NCBI GenBank assembly: GCA_038043285.1
Contig: JBBTCJ010000043.1
Location: 1 to 12,630, forward strand
Direction: 5' to 3'
DNA length: 12,630 bases
Source: JBBTCJ01 sp038043285
GTDB lineage: Bacteria > Planctomycetota > Phycisphaerae > UBA1845
The translations under genes and the position numbers were made by a program. Below are positions 1-6,428 of the stretch, one piece after another (position 1 is the first letter of the stretch; every line of letters begins with the position of its first letter). The notes under the pieces are model-generated. The model did not search any database and had not been told where the DNA came from. It was given only the letters and a program-made list of their open reading frames with translations.

Positions 1-1946
1 AAGGAATCGGTCAAGCGTCCTTCCTCCATGATCTGAAGCAGCATGTTGAAGACGTCCGGGTGGGCCTTTTCAATTTCGTCGAGCAAGATCACGGTGTAAG
101 GGCGCCGGCGGATTCGTTCGGTCAGTTGCCCGCCCTCTTCGTAGCCGACGTAGCCGGGCGGAGCGCCGATGAGCCGCGAGACGTTGTGCTTTTCCATGTA
201 CTCGGACATGTCAAGCACGAAGAGGGCCTCGGGATCGCCGAACAAGAACTCGGCCAGGCACTTGGCGAGGTAGGTCTTGCCCACGCCGGAGGGTCCGACG
301 AAGACGAAGGATCCCATGGGACGGTTCGGGTCTTTCAGTCCGCTGCGGCTGCGCCGGACGGCGCGTGCGAGGGCGCCGACGGCTTCGCCCTGACTGACGA
401 TGCGCTTGTGGAGTTCCTGTTCCAGACCCAGGAGGCGCTCGGCTTCGTCGCGTCCCATGCGTTTCAGCGGGATGCCGGTCATGGAGGCGACGACCTCGGC
501 GATCACGTCCTCGTCCACCACGCCATCGATTTCCTTGGTGTGGTCGCGCCATTCCTTCTGTAGGGTTTTCTTACGCAGTTTGATGGAGTCGAGTCTGTCG
601 CGAATCTGGGCGGCTCGTTCATAGTCGGCGTTCTTGACGGCCTCGTCCTTTTCGCCGGTGAGCTTCTCGAGTTCGTTTTCGATCTCGGTGAGGTCCGGCG
701 GTTTGGTCATGCTCTTGAGCCGGACGCGGGCGCCGGCCTCGTCCATGATGTCGATGGCCTTGTCGGGCTGCACCCGCGGGATGTAGCGAGCCGAAAGCTC
801 CACCGCGGCGTCCAGCGCCGAGTCGGTGATGCGGACACGATGATGGGCTTCGTAGCGGTCGCGCAGTCCCTTGAGAATCTTCAAGGTTTCCTCGGCGCTG
901 GGCGGCTCGACGATGATCTGCTGGAAGCGGCGCTCAAGGGCGCTGTCCTTCTCGATGTACTTCCGGTATTCGTCGAGGGTGGTGGCGCCGATGCACTGGA
1001 TTTCGCCGCGGGAAAGCGCGGGCTTGAGCACGTTGGAGGCGTCGATGGCGCCTTCCGCGCCGCCCGCGCCGACGAGGGTATGCAACTCGTCGATGAACAG
1101 GATCACGTTGCTCGCGCGACGGACTTCGTTCATTACTGCCTTGATGCGCTCCTCAAACTGACCGCGGTATTTCGTGCCCGCGACCATCATCGCGAGGTCG
1201 AGGACCACAATGCGGCGGTCGGCGAGCAGCTCGGGAATGTCGTTGGTGACGATGCGCTGGGCCAGCCCTTCGACGATGGCGGTTTTTCCCACGCCGGCTT
1301 CGCCCAAGAGGACGGGGTTGTTCTTCTGTCGGCGGCAAAGAATCTGGATGATGCGCTCGATCTCCGCTTGTCGGCCGATGACCGGGTCGAGTTTGCCCTG
1401 CCGGGCGATCTCGGTCAGATCGCGGCCGAACGAATCGAGGGCCGGGGTCTTGCTCTTGGGCTTCTTGCCCTCGGAGGGCGCATCCGCGCTGGCTTCCTCG
1501 GACTCGGAACTGGCCCCGAGAAGGTTGAGAACCTCCTCGCGGACGTCTTCGAGGCGGAGATTGAGATTCATCAGCACCTGGGCGGCGACGCCGTCCTGCT
1601 CGCGCAGCAGACCGAGCAACAGGTGTTCCGTGCCCACGTAGTTGTGGTTAAGGTTGCGGGCCTCTTCGATGGCGTACTCGATGACCTTCTTGGTCCTCGG
1701 GGTTTGCGGGAGCTTACCCATCGTCACCGTCTCAGGCCCGCTCTTGACGAGTTTTTCGACTTCCATCCGCACCTTGCGCAGATCGACGTTGAGGTTCTTG
1801 AGGACGTTGGCGCCGACGCCCGATCCTTCTTTGACCAGGCCAAGCAGGATGTGCTCCGTCCCGATGTACTCGTGATTGAAACGCTGCGCCTCCTGATTGG
1901 CGAGGGCCATCACTTTGCGGGCACGGTCAGTAAATCGTTCGAACAT
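1..1946 (-). CDS. clpC: ATP-dependent Clp protease ATP-binding subunit ClpC (partial, C-terminus off the left edge)
   Basis: AAA+ unfoldase that feeds substrates to the ClpP protease in the cytoplasm. The N-terminus, MFERFTDRARKVMALA, is the classic ClpC start. It is followed by two Clp-N repeats (about residues 1-145, each with a GTEH-LLLGL-type motif). The first AAA+ domain has Walker A GEAGVGKT (215-222), Walker B FIDEL (about 283), the KYRG pore loop and an ATTLDEYRKYIEKD segment. A UVR-type helix follows (about 433-455, DYERAAQIRDRL), which separates ClpC from ClpA and ClpB. The second AAA+ domain has Walker A GPSGVGKT (551-558), GAPPGYVGYEEGG and LLDEIEKAHPDVF. The visible part ends at IMEEGRLTDS, about 648 residues into a family usually 810-860 long, so the ClpP-docking loop is not visible. 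I chose the ATG at 1946 because GGAGG lies 8 bases upstream. An in-frame ATG at 1961 would add only MEDFR and contains that Shine-Dalgarno. Confidence 0.97.
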   Translation of the reverse strand, partial: MFERFTDRARKVMALANQEAQRFNHEYIGTEHILLGLVKEGSGVGANVLKNLNVDLRKVRMEVEKLVKSGPETVTMGKLPQTPRTKKVIEYAIEEARNLNHNYVGTEHLLLGLLREQDGVAAQVLMNLNLRLEDVREEVLNLLGASSESEEASADAPSEGKKPKSKTPALDSFGRDLTEIARQGKLDPVIGRQAEIERIIQILCRRQKNNPVLLGEAGVGKTAIVEGLAQRIVTNDIPELLADRRIVVLDLAMMVAGTKYRGQFEERIKAVMNEVRRASNVILFIDELHTLVGAGGAEGAIDASNVLKPALSRGEIQCIGATTLDEYRKYIEKDSALERRFQQIIVEPPSAEETLKILKGLRDRYEAHHRVRITDSALDAAVELSARYIPRVQPDKAIDIMDEAGARVRLKSMTKPPDLTEIENELEKLTGEKDEAVKNADYERAAQIRDRLDSIKLRKKTLQKEWRDHTKEIDGVVDEDVIAEVVASMTGIPLKRMGRDEAERLLGLEQELHKRIVSQGEAVGALARAVRRSRSGLKDPNRPMGSFVFVGPSGVGKTYLAKCLAEFLFGDPEALFVLDMSEYMEKHNVSRLIGAPPGYVGYEEGGQLTERIRRRPYTVILLDEIEKAHPDVFNMLLQIMEEGRLTDS

Positions 1947-1954
1947 CCGAAAGT

Positions 1955-1959
1955 CCTCC
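1955..1959 (-). promoter_or_regulatory. Ribosome binding site deciding the clpC start
   Basis: GGAGG on the minus strand, 8 bases before the ATG at 1946. It lies inside the 5 extra codons that would be added by starting at 1961, so it favours the inner ATG. Confidence 0.7.
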
Positions 1960-2017
1960 ATGTTCAGCTCGGCGGGGCGATCGTCGCGGACGTGCGGCGT
2001 CCCCCGGCCTCACCGTA

Positions 2018-2023
2018 AGTATA
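2018..2023 (-). promoter_or_regulatory. Possible -10 element for clpC
   Basis: TATACT on the minus strand, 72 bases upstream of the clpC ATG, in a GC-rich gap where AT-rich hexamers are scarce. No convincing -35 lies at 16-18 bases. No CIRCE (HrcA) inverted repeat or obvious heat-shock operator was seen nearby. This rests on a single hexamer, so confidence is low. Confidence 0.25.
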
Positions 2024-2321
2024 ACTAGCAACCGACAGTCGAGGACGCCAGCCGGCGCCCACGGACATCGCCAGGAGGGTTGAGTCACCCCGGTTTCGTG
2101 CGACAGGCGCAGAGGTTTTCGACTTTGCCGCCCGCCGCTCTGTTCCCCTGGCGCAAATTTTACCGCTTCATTATCGCCCGATCAACCGCCGAAAACGACC
2201 CGATGTCGCGTGCGTGTAATGTATCGACCGTGTCGCGGCGTCGGAACAGGTCCGCTCGGGCGTCGGCGAGGGCATTTTGCGGCTACGGGTTTGACGTGAT
2301 CATTAGTTCGTTTTGCCGAAC

Positions 2322-2350
2322 TCGACGTAGATTTCGGGCGTTTCTATGAT
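2322..2350 (+). promoter_or_regulatory. Possible sigma-70 promoter for the small-protein gene
   Basis: TCGACG (2322-2327, 4 of 6 to TTGACA), a 17-base spacer, then TATGAT (2345-2350, 5 of 6 to TATAAT). Transcription would start near 2357, about 75 bases before the leader frame and about 107 bases before the small gene. Spacing and orientation fit. The -35 is weak. Confidence 0.4.
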
Positions 2351-2417
2351 AGGGTTCGTGGCGGCACTTGCGGCGTCCGGCGAGTGGCTGATGGGTTGTA
2401 CCCCCAGGTTGCCGATC

Positions 2418-2464
2418 AGGAGGAATCCTTTTTGCGCCCTCGCGGCGCGGATGAACAGCCTTGA
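2418..2464 (+). promoter_or_regulatory. Strong Shine-Dalgarno and 10-codon leader frame overlapping the small gene
   Basis: AGGAGG at 2418-2423 is the best ribosome binding site of this gap, yet the small gene's ATG is 40 bases away. Eight bases after it, a TTG at 2432 opens a 10-codon frame reading LRPRGADEQP (initiator TTG first) that ends in TGA at 2462-2464. This overlaps the next ATG as TGATG. Such an overlap usually permits re-initiation. A 5-base-pair hairpin, GCGCC/GGCGC (2434-2448), lies within the leader frame. The alternative is that ribosomes load at AGGAGG and reach the ATG some other way. Whether the leader frame is translated is inference. Confidence 0.3.
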
Positions 2465-2634
2465 TGCCGAAACCCTACATCGTGTACTACCGGTACAAAG
2501 TTGCGAGTGAGAAGACCCAGGGGAGCGTACGGCAATTCCGGGTGTACGCATCCGATATGGACGACGCCCGGCGTCAGGCCACGCAGTACGCGAATTATCC
2601 CAACGTTCACGTCGTTCGCATCAAGTCGGCATGA
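2464..2634 (+). CDS. Small hypothetical protein, 56 residues
   Basis: I do not recognise a named family. The frame runs from ATG at 2464 to TGA at 2632-2634 and begins MPKPYIVYYRYKVAS. An in-frame TGA at 2452-2454 limits any extension to a single TTG codon (2461). The pattern suggests a compact strand-strand-helix-strand fold: hydrophobic/aromatic strands at about 5-14 and 22-29, an amphipathic helix at about 31-43 (DMDDARRQATQYA), and a last strand at about 48-54 (VHVVRIK). The protein is basic and tyrosine-rich, with no signal peptide, membrane segment or cysteine. No Shine-Dalgarno sits directly before the ATG; the nearest is AGGAGG at 2418. A possible promoter upstream and a terminator-like hairpin downstream make it look monocistronic. 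The protein-like composition supports it as real. Its function is unknown. Confidence 0.68.
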   Translation: MPKPYIVYYRYKVASEKTQGSVRQFRVYASDMDDARRQATQYANYPNVHVVRIKSA

Positions 2635-2649
2635 TGGGCACAGCCAACG

Positions 2650-2670
2650 GACCGGTGTACGGTCGTTTTG
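2650..2670 (+). terminator. Possible Rho-independent terminator after the small gene
   Basis: Stem GACCG (2650-2654), loop GTGTA, stem CGGTC (2660-2664), then GTTTTG. It lies 16 bases past the stop codon, in the convergent gap with the permease gene. The stem is only 5 pairs and the T run is short, so termination may be weak. Confidence 0.45.
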
Positions 2671-2759
2671 TCCCTGAGCGCGCCGGTTGAGCGCCCATTC
2701 CGCGTCGTGCGCCTCACGGGCTTTCGGGCCATCGGACGCCTGTTGAGATCCCTGGGAGG

Positions 2760-4250
2760 TTATCGGGCTTTGGCCGAGCGCCGCAGGAGGAACGCGGGCA
2801 AGAACGCGACCACCATCAGAAACAGGCTCAGCGCGATCATGACGTCGTCCTCGAGTCGGTGGAACTTGTCAATCAGGATCATGGCGACGGGATTGAAGCC
2901 GGGCGAGCGAACGAGAGAGGTCGTGGGCACTTCGGCAAGGGCAAGGGCCGCGATCGTCGCGGTGGCGGCGGTGAAGAGGGGTCGTCGCATCGGAGCCAGG
3001 ACGCGGACCGCCACGTCGAGCTTCGACGCCCCGTCAAGCCGCGCCTGGTGGATGATCTGGGTTCCATGCTCGCGGGCCACAAGCCACGCGACCAGCATGG
3101 CGATCCATGCGAATCGCGCGACGTAGCCGAGTGCGACGATCAACCAATCGTCATACACCCAGCCTAACCCATCCCGGTTGTAGGCGCGAACCAGCGCAGT
3201 GCCGATCAATGCGCCGGGAATGGAGCCGCAGGCGAAGGTCAGGCCCAGGAGTACCCCGGCGGCGCGAGGCGCGCACAGGACGTTGAGGGCGACGGCCACG
3301 GCGGCCGTCCCTGCAACTCCGGCAGCCGTCATGGACCAGAGCATGTCCGCGGCGTAAATCACGATTGTGCGATGAACCGCCTCGAAGCCGCCCAGCTCCC
3401 GCAGGAGTCCCACGGTCGGAACCGGCAGGGCGAAGACAAGAAGGAGGATCGTGGCCACATCGGCTCTCGGTGAAGGACGCGTTGTCGAGAGGGCGGTGCT
3501 CGGATCGAAGATCGAAGGAAGCGGCATGGCGAACTTCGCCGCGGCGAAGAACGCGACAAGGGTCAGGGCCACTGGCCAAGCGGCGGGACCGGCGACTTCC
3601 GCCAGATTTGTCGTATTCATGGCGATTCCCAGAAGCTCGGTCGAGAACAAAGTCAGGCCGCAGGCGTGTGGAACGGCGTAGTCGTTGAAGCATAAGACCC
3701 CCACAATCAGAATGGCGATCATCGCATGGGGTGCGATCGCCGGAAGGACCACGCGGAACAGGGCTGATAATGGATGGGTATGCAGCAAGGCGGCCTCAAA
3801 CGCCGCTCGTCCCTGTCGGGACCAGGCGCCGCCGAGAATCATCGCGGGAATCGGCCAGGACCAGAGCGACCAGATCAACATGCACCGAAGGTACGAGGCT
3901 CCGCCGGAAGCCCAGACTCGTTCCCACCCGAACGCGTAAACCATCGGCGGGAAAAGCAGCGTAAGCCAGAGGGCGGAGAGCAAAAGGGGGCGGTCGGACT
4001 GCCGCCCGGCGAGTCCGATCGCATAGGCGGGCGCCGCGGCCAGGATCGTCGAAACGATCGCGGCCGCAACGGCGAGCGATGCGCTCTTGGCCAACAACGT
4101 CCACTGTCGCGGCGAAAGCACCACGCCGGCGAGGAACTCGCCGGGACTTCCGGCAAGGAAGGCAACGAGACAGGCGGCCGGCCACGCGATCGCGGCGGCG
4201 AAGATGATCCAGGCGGCGGCCGAGCCGGCGATGGCGAGAGGACGCGGCAT
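2760..4250 (-). CDS. ABC transporter permease, fused two-domain FbpB/ThiP-like, 496 residues
   Basis: Inner-membrane channel of a binding-protein-dependent importer. It is rich in hydrophobic segments (for example about 12-33, 56-78, 92-107, 174-188, 226-240, 263-282, 305-325, 367-391, 468-490). It holds two copies of the permease module. The cytoplasmic EAA loop that docks the ATPase appears as EAALLHTHPLSALFRVVLP at 152-170 and as a diverged copy at 401-420 (HQARLDGAS...VLAP). This one-chain double module and its length match the ferric-iron (FbpB) and thiamine (ThiP) type permeases, usually 500-540 residues. The ATG at 4250 overlaps the stop of the upstream binding-protein gene by one base (TAATG), so translation is probably coupled. 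No ATPase gene follows: the next feature is the convergent small gene. The substrate cannot be read from this protein. Confidence 0.88.
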   Translation of the reverse strand: MPRPLAIAGSAAAWIIFAAAIAWPAACLVAFLAGSPGEFLAGVVLSPRQWTLLAKSASLAVAAAIVSTILAAAPAYAIGLAGRQSDRPLLLSALWLTLLFPPMVYAFGWERVWASGGASYLRCMLIWSLWSWPIPAMILGGAWSRQGRAAFEAALLHTHPLSALFRVVLPAIAPHAMIAILIVGVLCFNDYAVPHACGLTLFSTELLGIAMNTTNLAEVAGPAAWPVALTLVAFFAAAKFAMPLPSIFDPSTALSTTRPSPRADVATILLLVFALPVPTVGLLRELGGFEAVHRTIVIYAADMLWSMTAAGVAGTAAVAVALNVLCAPRAAGVLLGLTFACGSIPGALIGTALVRAYNRDGLGWVYDDWLIVALGYVARFAWIAMLVAWLVAREHGTQIIHQARLDGASKLDVAVRVLAPMRRPLFTAATATIAALALAEVPTTSLVRSPGFNPVAMILIDKFHRLEDDVMIALSLFLMVVAFLPAFLLRRSAKAR

Positions 4251-5287
4251 TACCGGAGCAAAATCTCGCGGACGGCGGCCTCCGCTTCGTCCATCGCGTT
4301 GGCGACGGCGTCGAACGAGACCGAGGACTCCGGGGGCCAGGAAAGATGAAGCTCCTCGCGCAACCCGGAACGCACGGGAATGTTGCGTGAATCACTCACC
4401 GCGAGCAGCCGCTCGACCTTCTCCGACGCGAGAACATCGAGCAACTTTTTTGCGGCGTCGAGATTGGGGCCTCCGCGAACGAGGGCGACGGTGCAGGGCA
4501 CGAGGAGGGTGCCGCCGTCGCCGAGGTCTAGGTATCGGAGGCCGATGGCGGATCCGCGTTTTTGCGCGAGCCAGACGTCGTCGGTGTCCGTGGCGGCCAG
4601 GGCGAATCGGCCGTCCATGACCGCGCGGACGGCTGCACTGTTGCCGTCGGCGATGAAGGCGCCGCCGTCGCGCAGTCGAGTGAGGTATGCCCTCGCACGG
4701 TCCTTGCCCCACAGCGCGAACATCGCGGAGACGTGGCCTCGGGTCGTGCCGAAGAGCGGATTGGCGATGGCCAGTTGGGAGACGTATGGCGGCGCCGCGA
4801 GTTGCTCCCATGTGGTCGGAAGATGCTCCGAAGAGAACTTCGCTCGGTCATAGGCCAGGACACGGGCGCGGACCGAGACCCCGGTCCAGCGGTGCTCGGG
4901 GTCGCGGAAGCGGGAGGGAATGTCCGCGGCGCTGGGCGGGTCGAAGGGTTCGAGCAGTCCTCGGCGGGCAAGCCGGATGGTGTTGAAGATCTCGCTGGAC
5001 CAAAACAAGTCCGCACGGGGTCTTCCGGCCGAGGCTTCCTGCATGATGCGTTGTACGAGTCCGGTGGTCTTCCCGGCTTCTCCGTCGAAGACCGGCGCGA
5101 CCGCGATGCCGTGTTCCTCCTGAAATGCGGTCAGGATGGGGCGGGCGAACGATTCGTCTACGCTACAGTAGACGACGATTCTGTCGGGCGGAGCGGCGTG
5201 TGCGATAGTCGCCCCGAACACGCCGATGCAGAGCAGAACGAGCGACGACAACCAGCCGGCGAGTCCCCATTGAAATCGCTGTGGCAT
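4250..5287 (-). CDS. Periplasmic ABC transporter solute-binding protein, 345 residues
   Basis: Captures a small ligand outside the inner membrane and delivers it to the permease encoded next. Residues 1-31 are a signal peptide: MPQR, a hydrophobic stretch GWLSSLVLLCIGVFG, and an AHA cleavage site before APPDR. The mature part starts with IVVYCSVDESFA and continues with the type-2 binding-protein pattern of the FbpA/FutA/phosphonate-binding group (ADLFWSSE at 92-99, GTTRGH at 180-185, GGTLLVPCTVALV at 258-270). Where ferric-binding members carry their paired iron-ligand tyrosines, this protein has TDTDDVW (233-239), which argues against classical ferric iron. I chose the ATG at 5287 because it gives a clean signal peptide and GGGAGG lies 4 bases upstream. 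A longer frame to 5515 would add a non-signal extension reaching into the tRNA. Aminoethylphosphonate or another anion is a possible ligand, not shown. Confidence 0.87.
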   Translation of the reverse strand: MPQRFQWGLAGWLSSLVLLCIGVFGATIAHAAPPDRIVVYCSVDESFARPILTAFQEEHGIAVAPVFDGEAGKTTGLVQRIMQEASAGRPRADLFWSSEIFNTIRLARRGLLEPFDPPSAADIPSRFRDPEHRWTGVSVRARVLAYDRAKFSSEHLPTTWEQLAAPPYVSQLAIANPLFGTTRGHVSAMFALWGKDRARAYLTRLRDGGAFIADGNSAAVRAVMDGRFALAATDTDDVWLAQKRGSAIGLRYLDLGDGGTLLVPCTVALVRGGPNLDAAKKLLDVLASEKVERLLAVSDSRNIPVRSGLREELHLSWPPESSVSFDAVANAMDEAEAAVREILLR

Positions 5288-5291
5288 GTGG

Positions 5292-5297
5292 CCTCCC
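5292..5297 (-). promoter_or_regulatory. Ribosome binding site of the solute-binding protein gene
   Basis: GGGAGG on the minus strand, 4 bases before the ATG at 5287. It decides between this start and an in-frame ATG far upstream at 5515. Confidence 0.6.
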
Positions 5298-5343
5298 GCG
5301 AGCGCCGGGAAGGGGGGTCCGCCTGCGACGCTCGACGGCGTGA

Positions 5344-5371
5344 ATCGTACCTGGTGGCGATCAGAGGTAAA
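5344..5371 (-). promoter_or_regulatory. Possible promoter of the transporter pair
   Basis: On the minus strand TTTACC (5371-5366, 4 of 6 to TTGACA), a 16-base spacer, then TACGAT (5349-5344, 4 of 6 to TATAAT). Transcription would begin roughly 50 bases upstream of the binding-protein ATG. No known operator such as a Fur box was recognised. Confidence 0.25.
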
Positions 5372-5437
5372 TGCACCTGGCTGGGCGAGGTTCGGGGGGC
5401 AGCGGGCGGTCGAAGCGGATTCACTCGCGGCCAAACG

Positions 5438-5466
5438 TTGACGGGATTTCGCGGGGCCGATAAAGT
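5438..5466 (+). promoter_or_regulatory. Promoter of tRNA-Glu
   Basis: TTGACG (5438-5443, 5 of 6), a 17-base spacer and TAAAGT (5461-5466, 4 of 6). Transcription would start near 5473, leaving a precursor leader of about 35 bases before the mature tRNA. Position and spacing suit a stable-RNA promoter. It may also supply the sirtuin gene. Confidence 0.6.
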
Positions 5467-5507
5467 GCCCGGCTCGAATCGCAGGCGGATACTTGGGCGG
5501 TTCGCAT

Positions 5508-5580
5508 GCCCCCATCGTCTAGAGGCCTAGGACACCGGCTTTTCACGCCGGCGACAGGGGTTCGAATCCCCTTGGGGGTG
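5508..5580 (+). tRNA. tRNA-Glu (anticodon TTC)
   Basis: A 73-base cloverleaf. The acceptor arms are GCCCCCA (5508-5514) and TGGGGGT (5573-5579), with discriminator G5580. The D-arm contains CTAGAGGCCTAGG. The anticodon stem CCGGC/GCCGG encloses loop TTTTCAC, giving anticodon TTC, and the T-arm is AGGGG-TTCGAAT-CCCCT. The first acceptor pair is a G-T (G-U in RNA) wobble. CCA is not encoded, so a CCA-adding enzyme is needed. Reads GAA and GAG. Confidence 0.97.
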
Positions 5581-5628
5581 GTTTTGCGTTCAGGGGAGGT
5601 TCCGCGTCATTTCGCCGGGACTCGCGCC

Positions 5629-6381
5629 GTGGGGGCGATCGAACAACTGAGAGATTGGGTTTTTACGGCTGAGCGTTGCGCCGCGTTCACTGGCGCAGGG
5701 ATTAGTACGGAAAGTGGCATTCCAGACTTCCGCACCCCGGGCGGGGTGTGGACGCGGTTTCGTCAGATCGACTACTCCGAATTCGTCGCCTCACGCGAAG
5801 CCCGCGTGGAGTACTGGAAGGCGCGAATGTCGATGTATGGGGAATTCGCAAATGCCCAGCCCAACGAGGGGCATCGTGCGCTCGCTTGCCTGGAAAACCT
5901 CGGACGACTGCAAGCCGTCATCACGCAGAACATTGACGGACTGCACCAGATTGCCGGAAGCACTCGAGTGATCGAGTTGCACGGCACGGCGCGAGTGATC
6001 GCCTGCATTGGTTGCAAGAGAGAACTCGCACCGGAAGCGGTTCATTCGCGGATCGAGGCGGGCGAGCTTGCCCCGGACTGCGACCAATGCGGCTCCCCGC
6101 TGAAATCAAAGACCATTTCCTTCGGACAAATGATGCCGGAGCGAGAGATGCGCGAGGCGGCGGAGCTGGCCGGTTCCTGCAATCTGTTCCTGGCTGTCGG
6201 TTCGTCGCTGGTCGTGGAGCCCGCAGCCTCCATCCCCAGAATAGCGAAGCAGTACGGGGCGAAGCTGGTGATCGTCAATCGCGAGCCGACACCGCTTGAC
6301 TACGCCGCCGACCTGGTGATCCACGAGCCCATCGGCGCGACGCTTGCCGCCGCGGTGGATCGCGTCGCCATGGTTGATTGA
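5629..6381 (+). CDS. cobB: NAD-dependent protein deacylase, Sir2 family, 250 residues
   Basis: Removes acyl groups from protein lysines, using NAD+ and releasing nicotinamide and O-acyl-ADP-ribose, in the cytoplasm. Visible motifs are the NAD-binding FTGAGIS (20-26) and GIPDFRTP (30-37), TQNIDGLH (99-106), and ELHGT with the catalytic base His118. The structural zinc is held by Cys126, Cys129, Cys151 and Cys154 (two CxxC pairs). SFGQMMP (164-170), GSSLVVEPA (191-199) and IVNREPT (215-221) follow. The 250-residue length is typical. The GTG at 5629 is preferred because it places the GAGIS loop about 20 residues in, as is usual, and GGGA lies a few bases upstream. A TTG at 5584 or frames starting inside the tRNA are less likely. 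It starts 48 bases after tRNA-Glu on the same strand with no clear promoter of its own, so it may be read through from the tRNA promoter. Residues 48-66 (DYSEFVASREARVEYWKAR) resemble the SIRT4-type acyl-pocket region more than the Y-x-x-R signature of desuccinylases. Confidence 0.93.
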   Translation: MGAIEQLRDWVFTAERCAAFTGAGISTESGIPDFRTPGGVWTRFRQIDYSEFVASREARVEYWKARMSMYGEFANAQPNEGHRALACLENLGRLQAVITQNIDGLHQIAGSTRVIELHGTARVIACIGCKRELAPEAVHSRIEAGELAPDCDQCGSPLKSKTISFGQMMPEREMREAAELAGSCNLFLAVGSSLVVEPAASIPRIAKQYGAKLVIVNREPTPLDYAADLVIHEPIGATLAAAVDRVAMVD

Positions 6382-6396
6382 ATCCAAAACGGTCAT

Positions 6397-6411
6397 CGGC
6401 GCAAGGCGCCG
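6397..6411. terminator. GC-rich hairpin between convergent sirtuin and glutaredoxin genes
   Basis: CGGCGC-AAG-GCGCCG, a 6-base-pair stem with a 3-base loop, in the 47-base gap between two stop codons. It could act on both strands. There is no T run on either side, so intrinsic termination is uncertain. Confidence 0.35.
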
Positions 6412-6428
6412 CCCGCTGCCTACGATGC

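Larger units (their letters stand above)
1962..2463. other. 502-base intergenic region between clpC and the small-protein gene
   Basis: No convincing protein-coding frame. A plus-strand frame at 2080-2349 reads as arginine/serine-rich nonsense without a ribosome binding site. The region holds the clpC upstream sequence (left), the small-gene promoter and leader (right), and weak secondary structure between. Two short hairpins of the form CGAC-loop-GTCG lie at 2196-2208 and 2225-2235. An isolated 7-base inverted repeat, CTGTTCC (2140-2146) with GGAACAG (2243-2249), encloses them, and a 6-base-pair hairpin AGTTCG/CGAACT spans 2305-2322. None matches an RNA family I can name. Confidence 0.5.

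Noticed and set aside
840..2018. 392-codon open frame on the plus strand opposite clpC
   Set aside because: Antisense shadow of a well-recognised clpC frame in GC-rich DNA. The sequence has no domain and no ribosome binding site.
2080..2349. Possible 89-residue protein in the gap after clpC
   Set aside because: TTG start, no ribosome binding site, arginine/serine-rich composition, and it overlaps the likely promoter of the small gene.
2303..2551. 82-codon minus-strand frame across the small-gene leader
   Set aside because: Overlaps the 5' half of the better-supported small gene and its leader, and shows no motif.
2674..2693. TGAGCGC repeated twice near the convergent gap
   Set aside because: Two copies of a 7-base GC-rich word only. 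Not a repeat array.
4562..5530. 322-codon plus-strand frame opposite the binding-protein gene
   Set aside because: Shadow of the solute-binding protein. It runs through its signal peptide region and into the tRNA, with no recognisable motif.
5506..5628. Longer sirtuin start overlapping tRNA-Glu
   Set aside because: The added residues would be translated from tRNA sequence, and the GTG at 5629 gives normal family length.
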